DNA of 64,000 nucleotides, taken from assembly GCA_008711295.1 (NCBI GenBank), contig VUYV01000122.1, positions 570,294 through 634,293 on the forward strand, read 5' to 3'. The DNA comes from Anarhynchus alexandrinus. Taxonomy: Eukaryota > Chordata > Aves > Charadriiformes > Charadriidae. The position numbers were made by a program, and so were the translations under genes. Positions 51,924-64,000 of this stretch are shown piece after piece; position 1 is the stretch's first letter, and the number at the start of each line of letters is the position of its first letter. A model generated the notes under the pieces. The model had not been told where the DNA came from. It searched no databases and saw only the letters and a list, made by a program, of their open reading frames with translations.

Positions 51924-54393
51924 TTGAAGACTTACAGAGATGAGCCAGGGGCTCCTGAGGTAACAGGAGCCAAAAGGGAACCACCAGTGAAATACCTCAA
52001 AGGAATTAAAGGGTGTTCCTCTAAGAAGGTGACATGGGCAACAGCCCAGCTGAAGTGCCTCAACACCAATGCATGCAGCATGGGCAACAAACAGGAGGAG
52101 CAGGAAATTGCTGTGCTGCTAGAAAGCTACAACCTTGTTGCCATTAATGAAACTTGGTGGGACAAATTTCATGATTGGAGTGTGGCTATCAATGGCTACA
52201 AGCTGTTCAGAAGGGACAGGTGAGGAAGGAGAAGACGGAGGCAACAAAGGGAACCTTATAGTTGGTGTCCACTACAGGCCGCCCAATCAAAGGGAGCCTA
52301 TTGACAAAGGCTTCTTACTCCAGCCACATAAGACATCGTGCTTGCAGGCTCCCATCCTGCTGGGGGACTTCAACCACCCTGACATCTACTGGAAAAGTGG
52401 CACAGCAAGCTGTGGGCAATCCAGGAGACTCCTGGAGTTCATCAAGCGTAACGTCTTAAGCCAGGTAACAGACAGCCCTACCAGAGGGGACACAATACTG
52501 GACCTCTTGGTCACCAACACAAGGAAATTCATCAGTGATGACAAGATTGGAGGTAGCCTGGGCTGCAATGATCATGCACTGGTGCAGTTCACAGTCCTGA
52601 GGGCTAAGAGTCAGGCAAAGAGTAGTCAGGACCCTGCAAGGAGTTAGTCAATAGGACACCCTGGGAAATGACCCTCAGGGACAAGGGAGCAGAACAGAGC
52701 TGGCAGATCTTTAAGGACGCTTTCCATAGAGCACAAGAGCTCTCAATCACCAGGTGTAATAAATCAGGAAAGGAAGGCAAGAGATTGGCATGGCTGAGTC
52801 AAGACCTGCTGGTCAACAAAAAGGGCAAGAAAGAGATGCACAGGCAGTGGAAGCAGGGAGAGGTATCCTGGGAAGAGTACAGGGATGCGGCCCAGTTGTG
52901 TAGGGATGGGGTCGGGAAGGCCAAGGTAGAGCTGGAGCTGCACTTGCCAAGGGATGCAAAGAATAACAAGAAGGGCTTCTACAGGTATGTCAGCCAGAAA
53001 AGGAAGGTCAAAGAAAGCGTACCCCACCTTGATGAGCAAGACTGGCAAACTGGTAACAACAGACAAGGAGAGAGCCAAGGTACTGATCAATATTTTTGCC
53101 TCTCTCTTCACTGGCAATCTCTCTTCCCACACCTCTCAAGTGGATGGACCGCAAGAGGGGACTGGGGGAGCAAAGTCCCTCCCACTGTAAGAGAAGATCA
53201 GGTTCATGACGACCCGAGGAACCTGAACATGCAGAAGTCTATGGGACCTGACGAGGTGCATCACAGAGTCCTGAGGGAATTGGCTAATACAGTTGCCAAG
53301 CCACTCTCCATGATATTTGAAAAGTCATGGCAGTCAGGTGAAGTCCCTGGCGACTGGAAAAAGGGAAACATTGCACCCTTTTTTAAAAAGGGTAGGAAGG
53401 AGGACCCTGGGAACTACTGACCTGTCAGCCTCAACTCTGTGCCTGGGACGATCATGGAAAGATCCTCCTTGAAGCTATGCTAAGGCACATGGAGGACAGG
53501 GAGGTGATTCAAGACAGCCAGCATGGTTTCATCAAGGGCGTCCTGCCTGATCAACTTAGTGGCCTTCTATGATGGAGTGACTACATCAGTGTACAAGGAA
53601 AGAACTATGGACATCATCTGTCTGGACCTCTTTAAGGCCTTTGACACAGTGCCCCACAATATCCTTCTCTATAAATTGGAGAGATACGGATTTGATGGGT
53701 AGACTGTCCTGTGGATGAGGAATTGGTTGTCTGGTCACACCCAGAGGGCATCGATCAATAACTCAATGTCCAGATGGAGAATGATGACAAGTGGTGTCCC
53801 TCAAGGGTCTGTATTGGGACCAGATCTTCATCAATGACATAGACAGTAGGATCAAGTGCACCCTTAGCAGATGACACCACACCAAGTGGTGCAGTTGACA
53901 TGCCTGAGCAATGGGATGCCATCCAGAGGGACCTGGACAAGCTCGAGAAGTGGGCCCATGTGAAACTCATGAGGTTCAACAAAGCCAAGTGCAGGGTCCT
54001 GCACCTGGGTCAGGGCAACACCTGATATCAATACAGGCTGGGGGATGAAGGGATTGAGAATAGCCCGAAGGACAAGGACTTGGGAGTACCGGTGGATGAA
54101 AAGCTGGACATGAGCCAGTGATGTGTGCTCACAGCCTGGAAGACCAACCATATACTGGGCTGCATCAAAAGCAGTTTGGGGACAAACTTTTTAGCAGGGC
54201 CTGTTGTGATAGGACAAGGCATAATGGTTTTAGAGTAAAAGAGGGTAGATTTAGACTAGAGAGAAGGAAGAAAATTTTTTTTACAGTGAGGGTGGTGAAA
54301 CACTGGAACAGGTTGCCCAGAGAGGTGGTAGATGCCCCATCCCTGAAACCATTCAAGGTCAGGTCGGACAGGGCTCTGAGCAACCTGATATAG
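51924..54393 (+). pseudogene. CR1 ORF2 remnant (AP endonuclease and reverse transcriptase)
   Basis: The endonuclease starts near 52055 with LKCLNTNACSMGNKQEEQ and reaches INETWWD (catalytic Glu), then stops at 52221. After a shift and a small deletion it continues with VGVHYRPPNQ, LLGDFNHPD, SPTRGDTILDLLVT and CNDHALVQF (catalytic His). The linker and RT start are open from 52668 to 53420, with an out-of-frame patch at about 53025-53160. A TGA at 53418-53420 stands where consensus has Arg (CGA to TGA, a CpG change). RT motif A ([10 protein letters not shown]) is near 53625 and motif B ([11 protein letters not shown]) near 53795. Motif C survives only as ADDT after loss of the preceding residues. 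The C-terminus (54118-54393) reads VVKHWNRLPREVVDAPSLK and ends ALSNLI with the native stop. It is inactive. Confidence 0.88.
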
Positions 54394-54478
54394 TTGAAGA
54401 TGTCCCTGCTCATTGCAGAGGGTGGACTAGATGTCCTTTAAACGTCCCCTGCAACCCGAATTATTCAAAGATTCTACT

Positions 54479-57400
54479 TCCATTTTTGTAAGGTAACATT
54501 AAAAAAGTGACTTTTAATTATGAATCTCACATACATGATAATGTCCTTAAAATTATACAATAAATTGAAAAGTAAAAAGGATAATCATAAAGTCCCAGCA
54601 GCAAAGGATCTAAGTGTGGCAAGTGAACTGAGACTGTGGAAAACCAGATGCTCTGTGATAAATGATGGGTGCATATTAACTTTAAAATAGCAGAGTATGG
54701 CAAAGACTACCCATTCAAAACTCTAAGTATAAAATGGATGTCCTCAGACAAAAAAAAATTGATAAAATTCAATCTTGATGTTTAATGCAATAAAATGTTA
54801 AACTTTTTAATAAATAAAGAAAAACCTTTCTTTGGTGCTAATTATATGAAGTTAATGGAACTTCTCCCTGTCAAAATATTAAACCAAACTCACCCCAGGA
54901 GTCCTGACTATCTGAAACATACATCTTTCTCTACTGCTTTTGAAGTATCAGTATATACCAGTAAGCGTTCTAATTAACAATTTTTTTAAAATATAGAAAG
55001 TCTTCATAAACATAAAATGAGCCAATTTAAAACCTTGATGGTCTTTGCACTGAAGTGCTGATGAGATAAAAAGCATATCTGAACTACAGAAAGCATAGGT
55101 TTTTAGAGAATGTACCTCTAAAACTATTCAAATCATTTTTTGCTTAGTGACTTTCTATTTCAAGGAAGGGAAAGCCATTTTATACTGGTTTATTGCTTCC
55201 ATGAGCCAGGCTATCGCAAGGGCCTTGGTCTGCTTTTGGAGCAAAATAGCCACACTCAGTGGAGGCGCAGGAGCAAGCAAAAGCAGCTTTTAGTCACACT
55301 GCAGTGTTCTTGACATTACAACATGGAGACGTTCAGGCTTGTTGTAAGTGGCAACAGCCATGCGGCTCCTCTTGCCCCAGTGCAAGAACTGCAGAGCTCT
55401 GTGGTGCGTGAGAGAGGCTCCTTTTCCTCTGCCATGCTCTGAACCGGGCGCCTCCTGCAGGGACTTGCAGGGGAAGGGGGGCTGAAGCCCTCAAGTCAGC
55501 ACGGCTGGGAGTCTGTCTCTCACTCTGGGAGGACCTCAGGCCGGAGAGGTGTGAGCACTTCACGACCCTGAGGTTGCACAGGTGAAATGGGAACCAAAAT
55601 CTGGTTTATAGTTTTCAGAAACTGGAATTCAGAACAAAAAAATCCATTGCTTTGCATCAGAGGAAAAATGCCTACCTAAGTACAAATTAGAAACTAAAGG
55701 CCACCATTTATTTCAATTAAAAGACACAGCAGAGGAAATTAAAAAAAAAAAAGAGGAGGAAATATAATTGGGACATGCGGTTTAGAGAGTAGCTGGAAGA
55801 CTACACACAGCAGCAAGGACAGCTGCCTCAAAGCAACTGGGCAGCACAACACACCAGCAGCCCACTGCCAGACAAGAAGAACATACGCCCCCCAATTTCC
55901 AGCTCAGTGTTCAGCTCACACTCTGCCTCATAAGAGAAGAAATTTAAAGCCTCAGTCCTCAAGAACTGCAAGCTCCAAATCCCAAATCTATCTACAGCCA
56001 TGCTGTAACAAAGATTATCTGCCCTGTGGTGGCTGAGCATGCACCGGTAAACCTCAAGTGCAAAAATACTGGGAAATCTTGGAAGCTGGTCCAAAAAATA
56101 CAAACTTATTATCATTTTCCTGTAGAACTCAACACCTGTAAAGGATGCTTTAAGAAGTGTCTAAAGCATGGATCAATGTCTGAAGCTCGATATGCCCTTG
56201 GGATTAGCTTGCTTTCCTATACTAGTCTGCCCTTTTTAATCATGTACTCTAAGCAAAGCTTCATTTCTACAACATGGAGGCTTCGGCTCCTCACTGTATT
56301 GGGGAGTTATGAATCTGCAAAGCAATTTTAATAGAAATACTGTAGCGTAGCATAAAAGTAGGAAAAAAGCTAATCAAGACACTACATCCGAGATGAAAAG
56401 TTACTGATCCTAAAAGAGAAAGCGAGTCAAGAAAGTTACGGTTTAACATTCTCTTTGATCTGTGTATGACTTCGCTGTTTAATTTGCTTAAGCTTGAAAA
56501 AGGTGGACAAGGAAGAGAAGGTTTTACGAGAGAACTGGTTTCACAGCAATCCAACTCTATTTGAGACTTCTGAAAGAGCATTAGCTTACATACTATAAAT
56601 CTGTCTTTTAGACTTTTTCCCCCCACAGTTTAACACAAAGTGAAAAAAAATATTTCATATTCATACGGCCCTTGAACTGCTTAGATCATCATGTTATACA
56701 GTAGATGTGTCTCACTAAAGGTGAGAACCATTTGAATAAGATTACTAATTAAAACCTTACAACTGCAAAATTTGCACTTTAAATTAGTTCTGTATTTATG
56801 ACTTTTGAAACAACCAGATAATGGATGTGAGATGGGCTGATATGGAACAACAGTAATGGGGACTCCCTGAGACATATTGCAAACATTGCCTAAAAGATCT
56901 GGATATCACATAACATTGTCCAGAGGATTTTCAATGCCGTATCAAGCAGAACAGACAGGAGCTTCACAAATAGCCTGCAGGTCAGTAGGATTTGGATGTC
57001 TGTCTACAAATACACTGGGGTGACCCCATTTTGTTCCTTGCACCCAAGCCCGTGCCACACAGCTCCAGGACCGATAAAAGGATTTGAGAATGAGACCAAG
57101 GTCCCTCCAGCTTCTCCAGCATGCCACCCCCGCTTACACACGGACCCTGGCAACCGCCGTCTTTCTCACTGCTTCATCACTCGCGCCGAGCACTGGTCAG
57201 CACCACAAACAACGTTGGTTTTCTGTGCTGGAGACTTTGAGAAGTCACCATGGGGAGGATGCTTGTGCTTTTTCCTGACCAGTTCCCTTCAATTTGGCTG
57301 ACTTATTCCTCAAGCCGGGTGGGATAAATTAGGTGTAATACAGGAACTGGCCACCACAGGGTTATGGGACAGTCCACTCTGACACTGTCCCAGCATCACA

Positions 57401-60400
57401 TACCAACTGCCCCCAGTACATTGCAGAAGCAATGACTAACTCTGCAGCTGGGGTGCTTTGCTCTCTTTTACTATACATCTTTACAGAGACAAATCACTAA
57501 CCCGATCTTCTCCTCTGTTTCTTCAAATATCCTTTCTACAAGCCTAATGCCAGCACAAATGTTAGTATGAACATTAGGGAGGAATAATTTGATTCCCAAA
57601 GCCCCTTGATCCCTTTTCCTCCTTCAGCCTTCCAGATAAAGAGTGCATCATGAGGTGTATTGTGCGCAGTTTTTTCAGAGGAGCCAGTAAAAGCCAGTCC
57701 CGTGGTCACATTAAAGGTCCCAGGGTATCTCTTGTTAGAAGAGAATAAGGACTTTTTTTGTGCTTTCTTCAGCCAAGCACTCTCCTCCCAGGGCAATGTA
57801 CTAAGTACCTGTCAGCTGTCTTCCATCTAGCAGAGGGAGCTGAATGCTTTTTTGTGACGGAGGCCGCTATATACATCTAAGCTATTAATTCAAAGACAAA
57901 CAGGCACTTCTTTGATGGAAAGATGTGAGTCTGTGAGGTAGAAATGGGTTAATAAATGTGAAAATGAATCTTCTAAGGATAATGTGCCAGTGTCAAGTAG
58001 CAAAACAGCTGAAGCACAGTTCTGACATCTCCTCAGGACACACGATATTCTCATAAAATCTGGGCAGGGGAGAAACATTTGATGTCTGGCCCTACCATTT
58101 ATATTTTTAGAAGGCTACACAACAATACTCTGACACCCCCTGAGGTAGCTAATGGTTCAACAGTCCTGTACAGCAAGGTTCTGCCTCCTTTCTAAGGCAC
58201 ACGAATCCATAAACCTTCACTGACCTGTAGTGTCGGTATGTTCCTGCCTGCAGCCCTTTTTTTCTGCTGTGTTAGAAAGCCTGATGAGACTGCTTATTGA
58301 ATTTCTTCCTTTCAACATCAAAGATACTAGCCATGCTCTCCAATTATTTAATAGATTCTGCTACAGTGGAGATCACCGATTCATTTTCACTAGAGATATC
58401 CAGTCATTGTAAAGAGCAATTATATATAATAACAGCCTAGCAGTTCTCAAACGTTCTTTTATCAAACACACAGTCCAGTGATTACCGAGATGGGCAATGA
58501 TCTGATATTGATAATAAAACTTAATGTCTTTGGTGTTAGTTTTACCAAAATATCGGCAGCTTTGCTCTGCAGACCCCAGCACTCAAAATGCAGCGGGACT
58601 GTTTGGACTGTCTTTTGCTTTAACTGTTATATTTATTTCACCGTCATTCTTTTTAAGCCTCTCAGAAAGGTGTCTCTGATTTGGTTTTTTGCTGCTCGGC
58701 AGTGCTGTCTGGAGGAATGACACAGGGAGACAGCAGATGCTGACTTCTGAAGCCGGCTCTGTCGCTGGGCAGCCTCAAGCAAGACGTTTTGTCTCAGTCT
58801 TCCCGTCTGTAAAACTTTCCTACTTAACTGCGCACAGGGGCTGAAGATCAATTTGTTAATGGCTGTGCATTAGCACTGTGCACAGCCTTTTGAACGTATA
58901 ATATGTCCTAAAAATACTCACCCTTTTTTGCCCTTATTCACAGATTACTTTCCAGATCTACAGATTAAAGCATTCTTTTTCTAAAACTTTCCCTGAAATA
59001 AAAACTCAGCGATAGGTACTTACTGAGCCCTGTCTCTCAATGGCTCTGAGGTGGCAAGTCCTCTACCTGAAGTAAAAACTTTTCCTAACCATTTTACAAT
59101 TGCGATAAAACTAAAAGCAAAATTAAACTAGTGAGGTTCACAGGGATTGCTTGACCTTGAAGCCTAAATTGTGAAGAGCAAAATGAAAGCACCCACCTTC
59201 TCCAGACCCATTTTGAATCCAACCAGCTGACAAAGACTGGAGTGATGAAGATAATCACAGTCTTAAGCAGGTTTTATATCCCCATCGATAGAAAGCAGAG
59301 GCATGCATACAAGTTCCCTGCTTTAGAAAGCTATTATGTCCCACAGGCAGTTTTCATGCCTTTCAAATAATCCTTATTTTAGTGAGACAACAGGGTCCTT
59401 TATCTTTTATATACTGTCCTTTCTCATTTGTAGGGCTACAACACATGCAAGTTTCCCTTGACATGTTCTCTTTTTCTGCCTTAAAAAAATCAGATCTAGG
59501 CAGACCCTGGCCATTTGTCTGCTGTGTAGGACATGAGCATGGTTCCCGCTGGAGCAGGGATTTCAGCTATCACAGATGCTGCCCACAGCATGTGCAGAGG
59601 CAAATCCTAGGTGCCATACACAAGGATGACATGCTTGTGCGTGCTATAAATTTACCTAGGGCACTTCAACTGCCTAGAGCACGTACCATTCATTCCCTGG
59701 ACCTGAGAACTGCTGGATGTATCTCTTCAGGATTTCCCAGGCAGAAGCCTTAAGGAGGAAAGCCGACTGGAGGGCACTAAGTACACACCTTCACAGGGAA
59801 TTAAAGAGTGAGATCTCTCCTGGGAAAAGCGTGTGGATGGGCAGGTGGGTGCATTTATTCTGCCGCGTTAGTTCGGATGTTGCACTTAGACCAGAGCCCC
59901 AGAGCACCACACAGTCTGTAGGCAGAGTTGTCCTCTGGCTTTAGGCTGAAACAGGTCAAATCTTTCATGAAGCCACATATATGGGCATAGCATGGGGGGC
60001 CCAACTCACGCTTTATTCTGCCTCTAAGGCTATAGAGGGGGATTGGAGAACATGATACGGCTCTACAATCTTCATACAAAATTCAGTCCCACAGACCAAG
60101 GAGACTATAGGTATGACCACCAGGATGGGTATCTGGATGGTGGGGGAGACACGACACTGCATGTGGCCACAGCCATGGTCTCTGGGAGCTCAGGGACTCC
60201 ACAGCGTTGCCAGCTGAAGCACTCCTAGCTGCCATTTCAGGTCCATCACCCCTAGTTTCTGCAAAGTGACTGGCCTGGTTTACCTATTACTACCGACTGC
60301 TCCAGCTCTGCCTTTTAATTGGAATTCATATCCTGCAAAAGCTAGAGCCTGCAGCTAACAGATACAGCAAATTATTCAGCATTAACCAGCATAATCTGTG

Positions 60401-62968
60401 CTGGTTTTCACAGTGCCCATTTCCCACTCCTCCCCGGTCACGCACAAGCTCGCTCGCTCTCTCTGGGCACAGCAGCGCACACGTGAAGCAGCCACAGCAG
60501 CTGCGAGGGCAGCTGGGGGTGGGAAGGAATTTTGCTTGTCCACATGGTCTCTCTACTTCGTATTCTAACTCCACATGCTTTTTTTTTTTATCCACGCCAG
60601 GCAGCTGTGAGGCTTTGTTAATACACCACCTGAAATCTATTTTCATCTAGCATTCAAAACATGACTGTAAATGGTTTATTGTTGTCATACTTTTAGATTA
60701 CTTTAACTTTAGGAGCACTGCCTTTCTCCTCTTCATTTTTCCTGGCAATACACACTGCTTCTGTAAGGTGAAAGATGTATAGACTGCTAGTTGTCAGTGC
60801 TTGCAAGTAGCCATTTAAAAGCAGATATTTTTTGTCAGCATTTTTATTTGTGAAGCTTCTATGACAGATTTGGAAATTGAAGCCCTTGATTTATCTCCAA
60901 GCTGAAAACTAGACAGAGGCAAGGACACTGTGAGCCTTAGGAATGAAATTACAAACATGTCATTACCTCCTTTAATCTGCTCTTGTTTCTGTGAAATTGC
61001 TCCAGACAACCCCAAAAATCCATGTGCTTTTACAACAAAAAAAATTCGTCTTTTCAAGCTATTTTCCACCCATATTATTTGAGGCCACTCACTGTTCACT
61101 TGTGAAATAAAAAAAAAAAAAGGGTAGTAAATATACTGCTTTTTAACATGTGTAGAGAGCTAAGCCAGCAGACTTGACCAACATACAAAACAGTCGTGTT
61201 TAAAACTCACCCCCCTTCCTTTTTTTTTTTTTTTTTTATTAAGTCTTGTTTGGCTCACAGGAGAAAATGGTTTGATAGTGAGTCACGCTAGCCCTCAGTT
61301 CAGGCCACATTTGGCATAACATAACATCACATCTGGCACATTGAAACCATGACTGACAGACTCTGATCAACATTCGCGTGATGGGAGTAGCAGGGGTTAT
61401 TGCAAAGCAGAAGTGAGAGGCATCCGAGGAGCTATAGTGAGAAAGTGGCAAAAAGCCCAACTCCCCCCTCGCCTGCTCAAGCATTTCTATTAGCTCTTAT
61501 TTTGCCACTGCACTATAATCCTACACAGAATTTAGAAGAATGACAACACGTATTAATTTGTTTTGTTACCCGTGTGACAACATCCACGGATGACTGAAAA
61601 GGCTCTACTGTGATGAGAAAGGCTTGAATGGGGGTGCAAATTGTTGTATAAAGTGTAGCCCCCTTTCACAAGCAAGCCCTTAAGTTGATGCTGGCACTGG
61701 TGGTAACTCCTACACGTGCAATGCCAAGCAAAAAATTGCAGCTGCCCAACCTCCTTATATAGAAGTCTCTTCCCAGTAGGCTGGTGTGTTTCCTGTGGGA
61801 CAAGTACTCCGATCACCCTTAAGCTAGTCACCACCGAAACTGTCATCTGACGCCAAGAGAATGGATGGCCTTGTTCTTTGTACATTTTGCTGAGGTAACG
61901 AACTGGTGACAGATCTCATTTTGTCTCAAAAAATCAGACAGAAAACTGCAGCAACGGTGCCTTTGCATCTTACATAGGTCTAAACAAGTAAAGAAGCCAC
62001 CCACTGTAAAGACCTCATTTAACTTCAGATATAGGAGAAGGCCACTCCCCCGGGGCAATTCAAGTCCACCTCTTCCAGCACCTGTGGAACTACCATGCAG
62101 CTAAACCAAAAGCAGTGCTGGGGAGGAGGAGTATGTTTTCCCCCTCCTTCTTCAGGTGATTTGACTTTGCAGAAGAATGGGTTAGGTCCCTAGCTGTTAA
62201 CCTCAGAAGTTATTCTCATTATCATTGACCCAGTAAAGTTTTAATCTCATTCTTCCAAGAGCTGGCAGTGGTGACAAACCAACCCTTAAGCAAACATAGG
62301 TGTCCCTGCAGCCATATCACTTTACAGGAGTGCACTCGTGCCAGAACTGAAAACACTGACACTGGGGACCGTGCAACCCCATTACCCTTCCTGGCAAATC
62401 TGCTGTTTGACCTGATTTCTGGAAAAGGTTCCAGTAAAAGGTTCCACTACTGAGCCTAAATGAATAGCTGATTTATTACAGGTTCAGCTAGTTTGGCAAA
62501 GCTCCAGAGAAGGATAGAAGTTCAGACGTATCCCCTTTGTAAGCATCTCCTGCTGTCTTAACACTTGACATTGATTTTAAATGCCTCTGTTTTCAGCAGG
62601 CTGAGGATCCATGTCCTGGGCACCCAGATCCACCCATGTAGATGTAACACAGAGCTCTGGACTCTGCTCTGGCAGGTAGGCACTAAAGGTTTGGTCTCAA
62701 ACCACATAACTTTAATCCTTAAACCCCTTTACCAGTCCACCTCTTTGTGTTCAGATTCCTCTCTGTGACACAAAACCACCACCCACCCTCTATCACAGGC
62801 CACTTGTGAAAATAAAAGCAGTAATCTCTGAGAAAATTTTGATCCTGTGATGAACACGGGTTATTTATACTCACTGCCATGCTGGTCAGCTGCTGTTCTC
62901 TGGCTTCAGAGGTGCTATTGCAGAGAGCTAGAAGTGGGGCAAAAGCCCATTTCTAAAGAAGGCAGAAA
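54479..62968. other. unique noncoding DNA
   Basis: No supported gene or recognisable element was found. GC-richer patches at 55200-55570, 56990-57280 and 60420-60530 carry short open frames without motifs. The 123-codon frame at 59382-59753 has no family signature. Homopolymers include A13 at 61109-61121 and T18 at 61220-61237. Confidence 0.5.
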
Positions 62969-63418
62969 GTGAAAGCAACTGAAAGAAAAACAAAAACAAC
63001 TCTACTCAAACCTCAAAGATCCAGTATGGATGTAGAAGCAAAAAAGACACAGGAGAGAGGTCAGGCTCTTCATGTTGTAGAAAGCTGTAATGAACAGCAT
63101 TTGAAGAAGAGCGGGCTGTGGGCAGATGTAAGAAATAAAGAACTGCTTCTCCTCCCCTCCCACACCTCTTTTCCCCTACCTGCTAAAGAGTCAGTGAAAT
63201 GGGCAACAGCTGAGGTCAGTGGTAGCCAGGTGCCAGACAGCACCATGGCAGAGGCTAAGCTGTGTGTCCCGATCAGAGAAGCCAAGCAGCCAAATGAGCA
63301 AGTGATGGGCAAAGCTTGTGTGGAGGGAAGGGAGGACAGGGCATTACCAGAGAAGAGAAATGGTGCCCAGACTGGGATATCCCCCCCACCGACCCCCGTT
63401 AAAGAATGTCACTACTAG
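62969..63418 (+). other. unassigned 149-codon open frame (probably chance)
   Basis: The frame is Lys/Glu/Ala-rich, runs from an ATG to a TAG and has no domain, signal peptide or membrane segment that I recognise. A minus-strand frame of 80 codons overlaps it (63070-63312). The context shows no promoter, and splice signals were not evaluated. It could be an exon of an unannotated transcript, but chance is the simpler reading. Confidence 0.2.
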
Positions 63419-63469
63419 CAGTAGGGTAAGCTTCTTTAGGGAATTCAAATCTGTGACGCAATCATGAGG

Positions 63470-64000
63470 GGGAAAAAAATATTGTTAATCATCAAAAATT
63501 AAAAAAAGTCACATTGTCATTAGCCAATGGGGCCTTCTTAATGATGTTTTCTATTATTAGGTACTTAGGCTGGAAGTTGCCTTCCCACATAAGATCTGTC
63601 TTTGTGATGAATGTATCGATTTGCTTCATAACTTGACCATAACAATGCAGAATTCTAGCTGTAAATCACTGTTTTAATCTTTCACTTATGGCATAAATAC
63701 TCTTTATTGCATGATATGCATAGTTTTGCATATTAATTGTAGTGGCATTATACTATGGGCACATAATTTCACCACTTATATGGTATTTCATATTATTTGG
63801 GAACAGATAAGTTTAAAACACATTGTTACATAATCTCCATTTTAGAGGAGATCTTTTAAGATAAATACATCAGACTGTAATTTCGATGCTTGGTGCTAAA
63901 ATTAAATCTTCACCTGCTTAAATGTATGGGTTATGAGTGCAGCAGAACCATTCGCATGTCAGTAAGATGAGAATCAAGTCCACAGTATGGAAAGATTACT
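63470..64000. other. AT-rich noncoding segment with POU/octamer-like motifs
   Basis: No open frame is present. The sequence holds TTTGCATATTAAT at 63725-63737, preceded by ATGATATGCATAG, with TAAT cores nearby. This type of composition is common in conserved noncoding elements, but conservation cannot be seen from one sequence. No other feature was found up to the window edge. Confidence 0.25.

Larger units (their letters stand above)
50500..54478 (+). mobile_element. nearly full-length CR1 LINE (about 4 kb), inactive
   Basis: This is a CR1 non-LTR retrotransposon with a 5' leader, ORF1, ORF2 and 3' UTR in order. The 5' part (about 50500-50700) includes CR1 leader-like sequence ('agcgggccatgcaggaa'). 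The 3' end at 54463-54478 has degenerate octamers (ATTCAAAG, ATTCTACT). The left boundary is approximate. Full-length CR1 is usually about 4.5 kb, so little is missing: a small deletion in the endonuclease and one around RT motif C. Multiple frameshifts and stops make it non-autonomous. It is the most complete element in the window and the only one retaining ORF1. Confidence 0.9.

Noticed and set aside
1..64000. CRISPR arrays, bacterial operons, phage or plasmid features
   Set aside because: No regularly spaced direct repeats or prokaryotic gene organisation. The repeats present are vertebrate LINEs and an LTR.

Overview
The window looks like avian nuclear DNA with no gene that I can support. 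The main evidence is a set of CR1 (chicken-repeat) LINE copies ending in the CR1-type 3' octamer repeat, and a solo LTR whose ends I recognise from repeats common in non-galliform birds. A neoavian bird is the most likely source, but the species cannot be told from this window. Base composition is AT-rich with many homopolymer runs. No predicted protein longer than about 60 residues resembles a host protein family. The longer open frames either lie inside mobile elements or sit in GC-rich or low-complexity stretches where stop codons are scarce. The window is best read as intergenic or intronic sequence.

Layout. Bases 1-18450 are mostly unique noncoding DNA. They hold three old fossils: an imperfect palindromic repeat near 6.7 kb, a broken piggyBac-type transposase C-terminus at 13.6-14.0 kb, and a probable ancient SINE/LINE tail near 15.3 kb. 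Bases 18.5-20.5 kb hold a heavily decayed CR1 of an old lineage. A solo ERV LTR with 5-bp target duplications lies at 21.1-21.6 kb. A 3'-complete but internally deleted CR1 lies at 24.5-26.1 kb, and its missing interior is occupied by about 118 bp of LTR-like sequence. At 30.06-30.48 kb a 134-bp sequence appears on both sides of a 153-N gap, which is probably an unmerged contig overlap. An A/C-only tract lies at 33.4-33.6 kb and a third CR1 fragment at 34.75-35.87 kb. A GC-rich island with several open frames lies at 37.3-37.9 kb. A short minus-strand CR1 tail lies at 48.07-48.43 kb. A nearly complete CR1 of about 4 kb at 50.5-54.5 kb preserves recognisable ORF1 (zinc-finger-like and esterase parts) and ORF2 (endonuclease, reverse transcriptase) but carries many frameshifts and stops.

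Nothing here works together as a pathway. The window is a layered record of retrotransposition: an old CR1, younger CR1 copies, an LTR insertion and one DNA transposon fossil. The items most worth checking are the piggyBac fossil (DNA transposons are scarce in birds), the probable false duplication at the gap, the LTR-like block inside a CR1, and two or three AT-rich segments with clustered homeodomain or POU-like motifs. I found no previously undescribed biological system.
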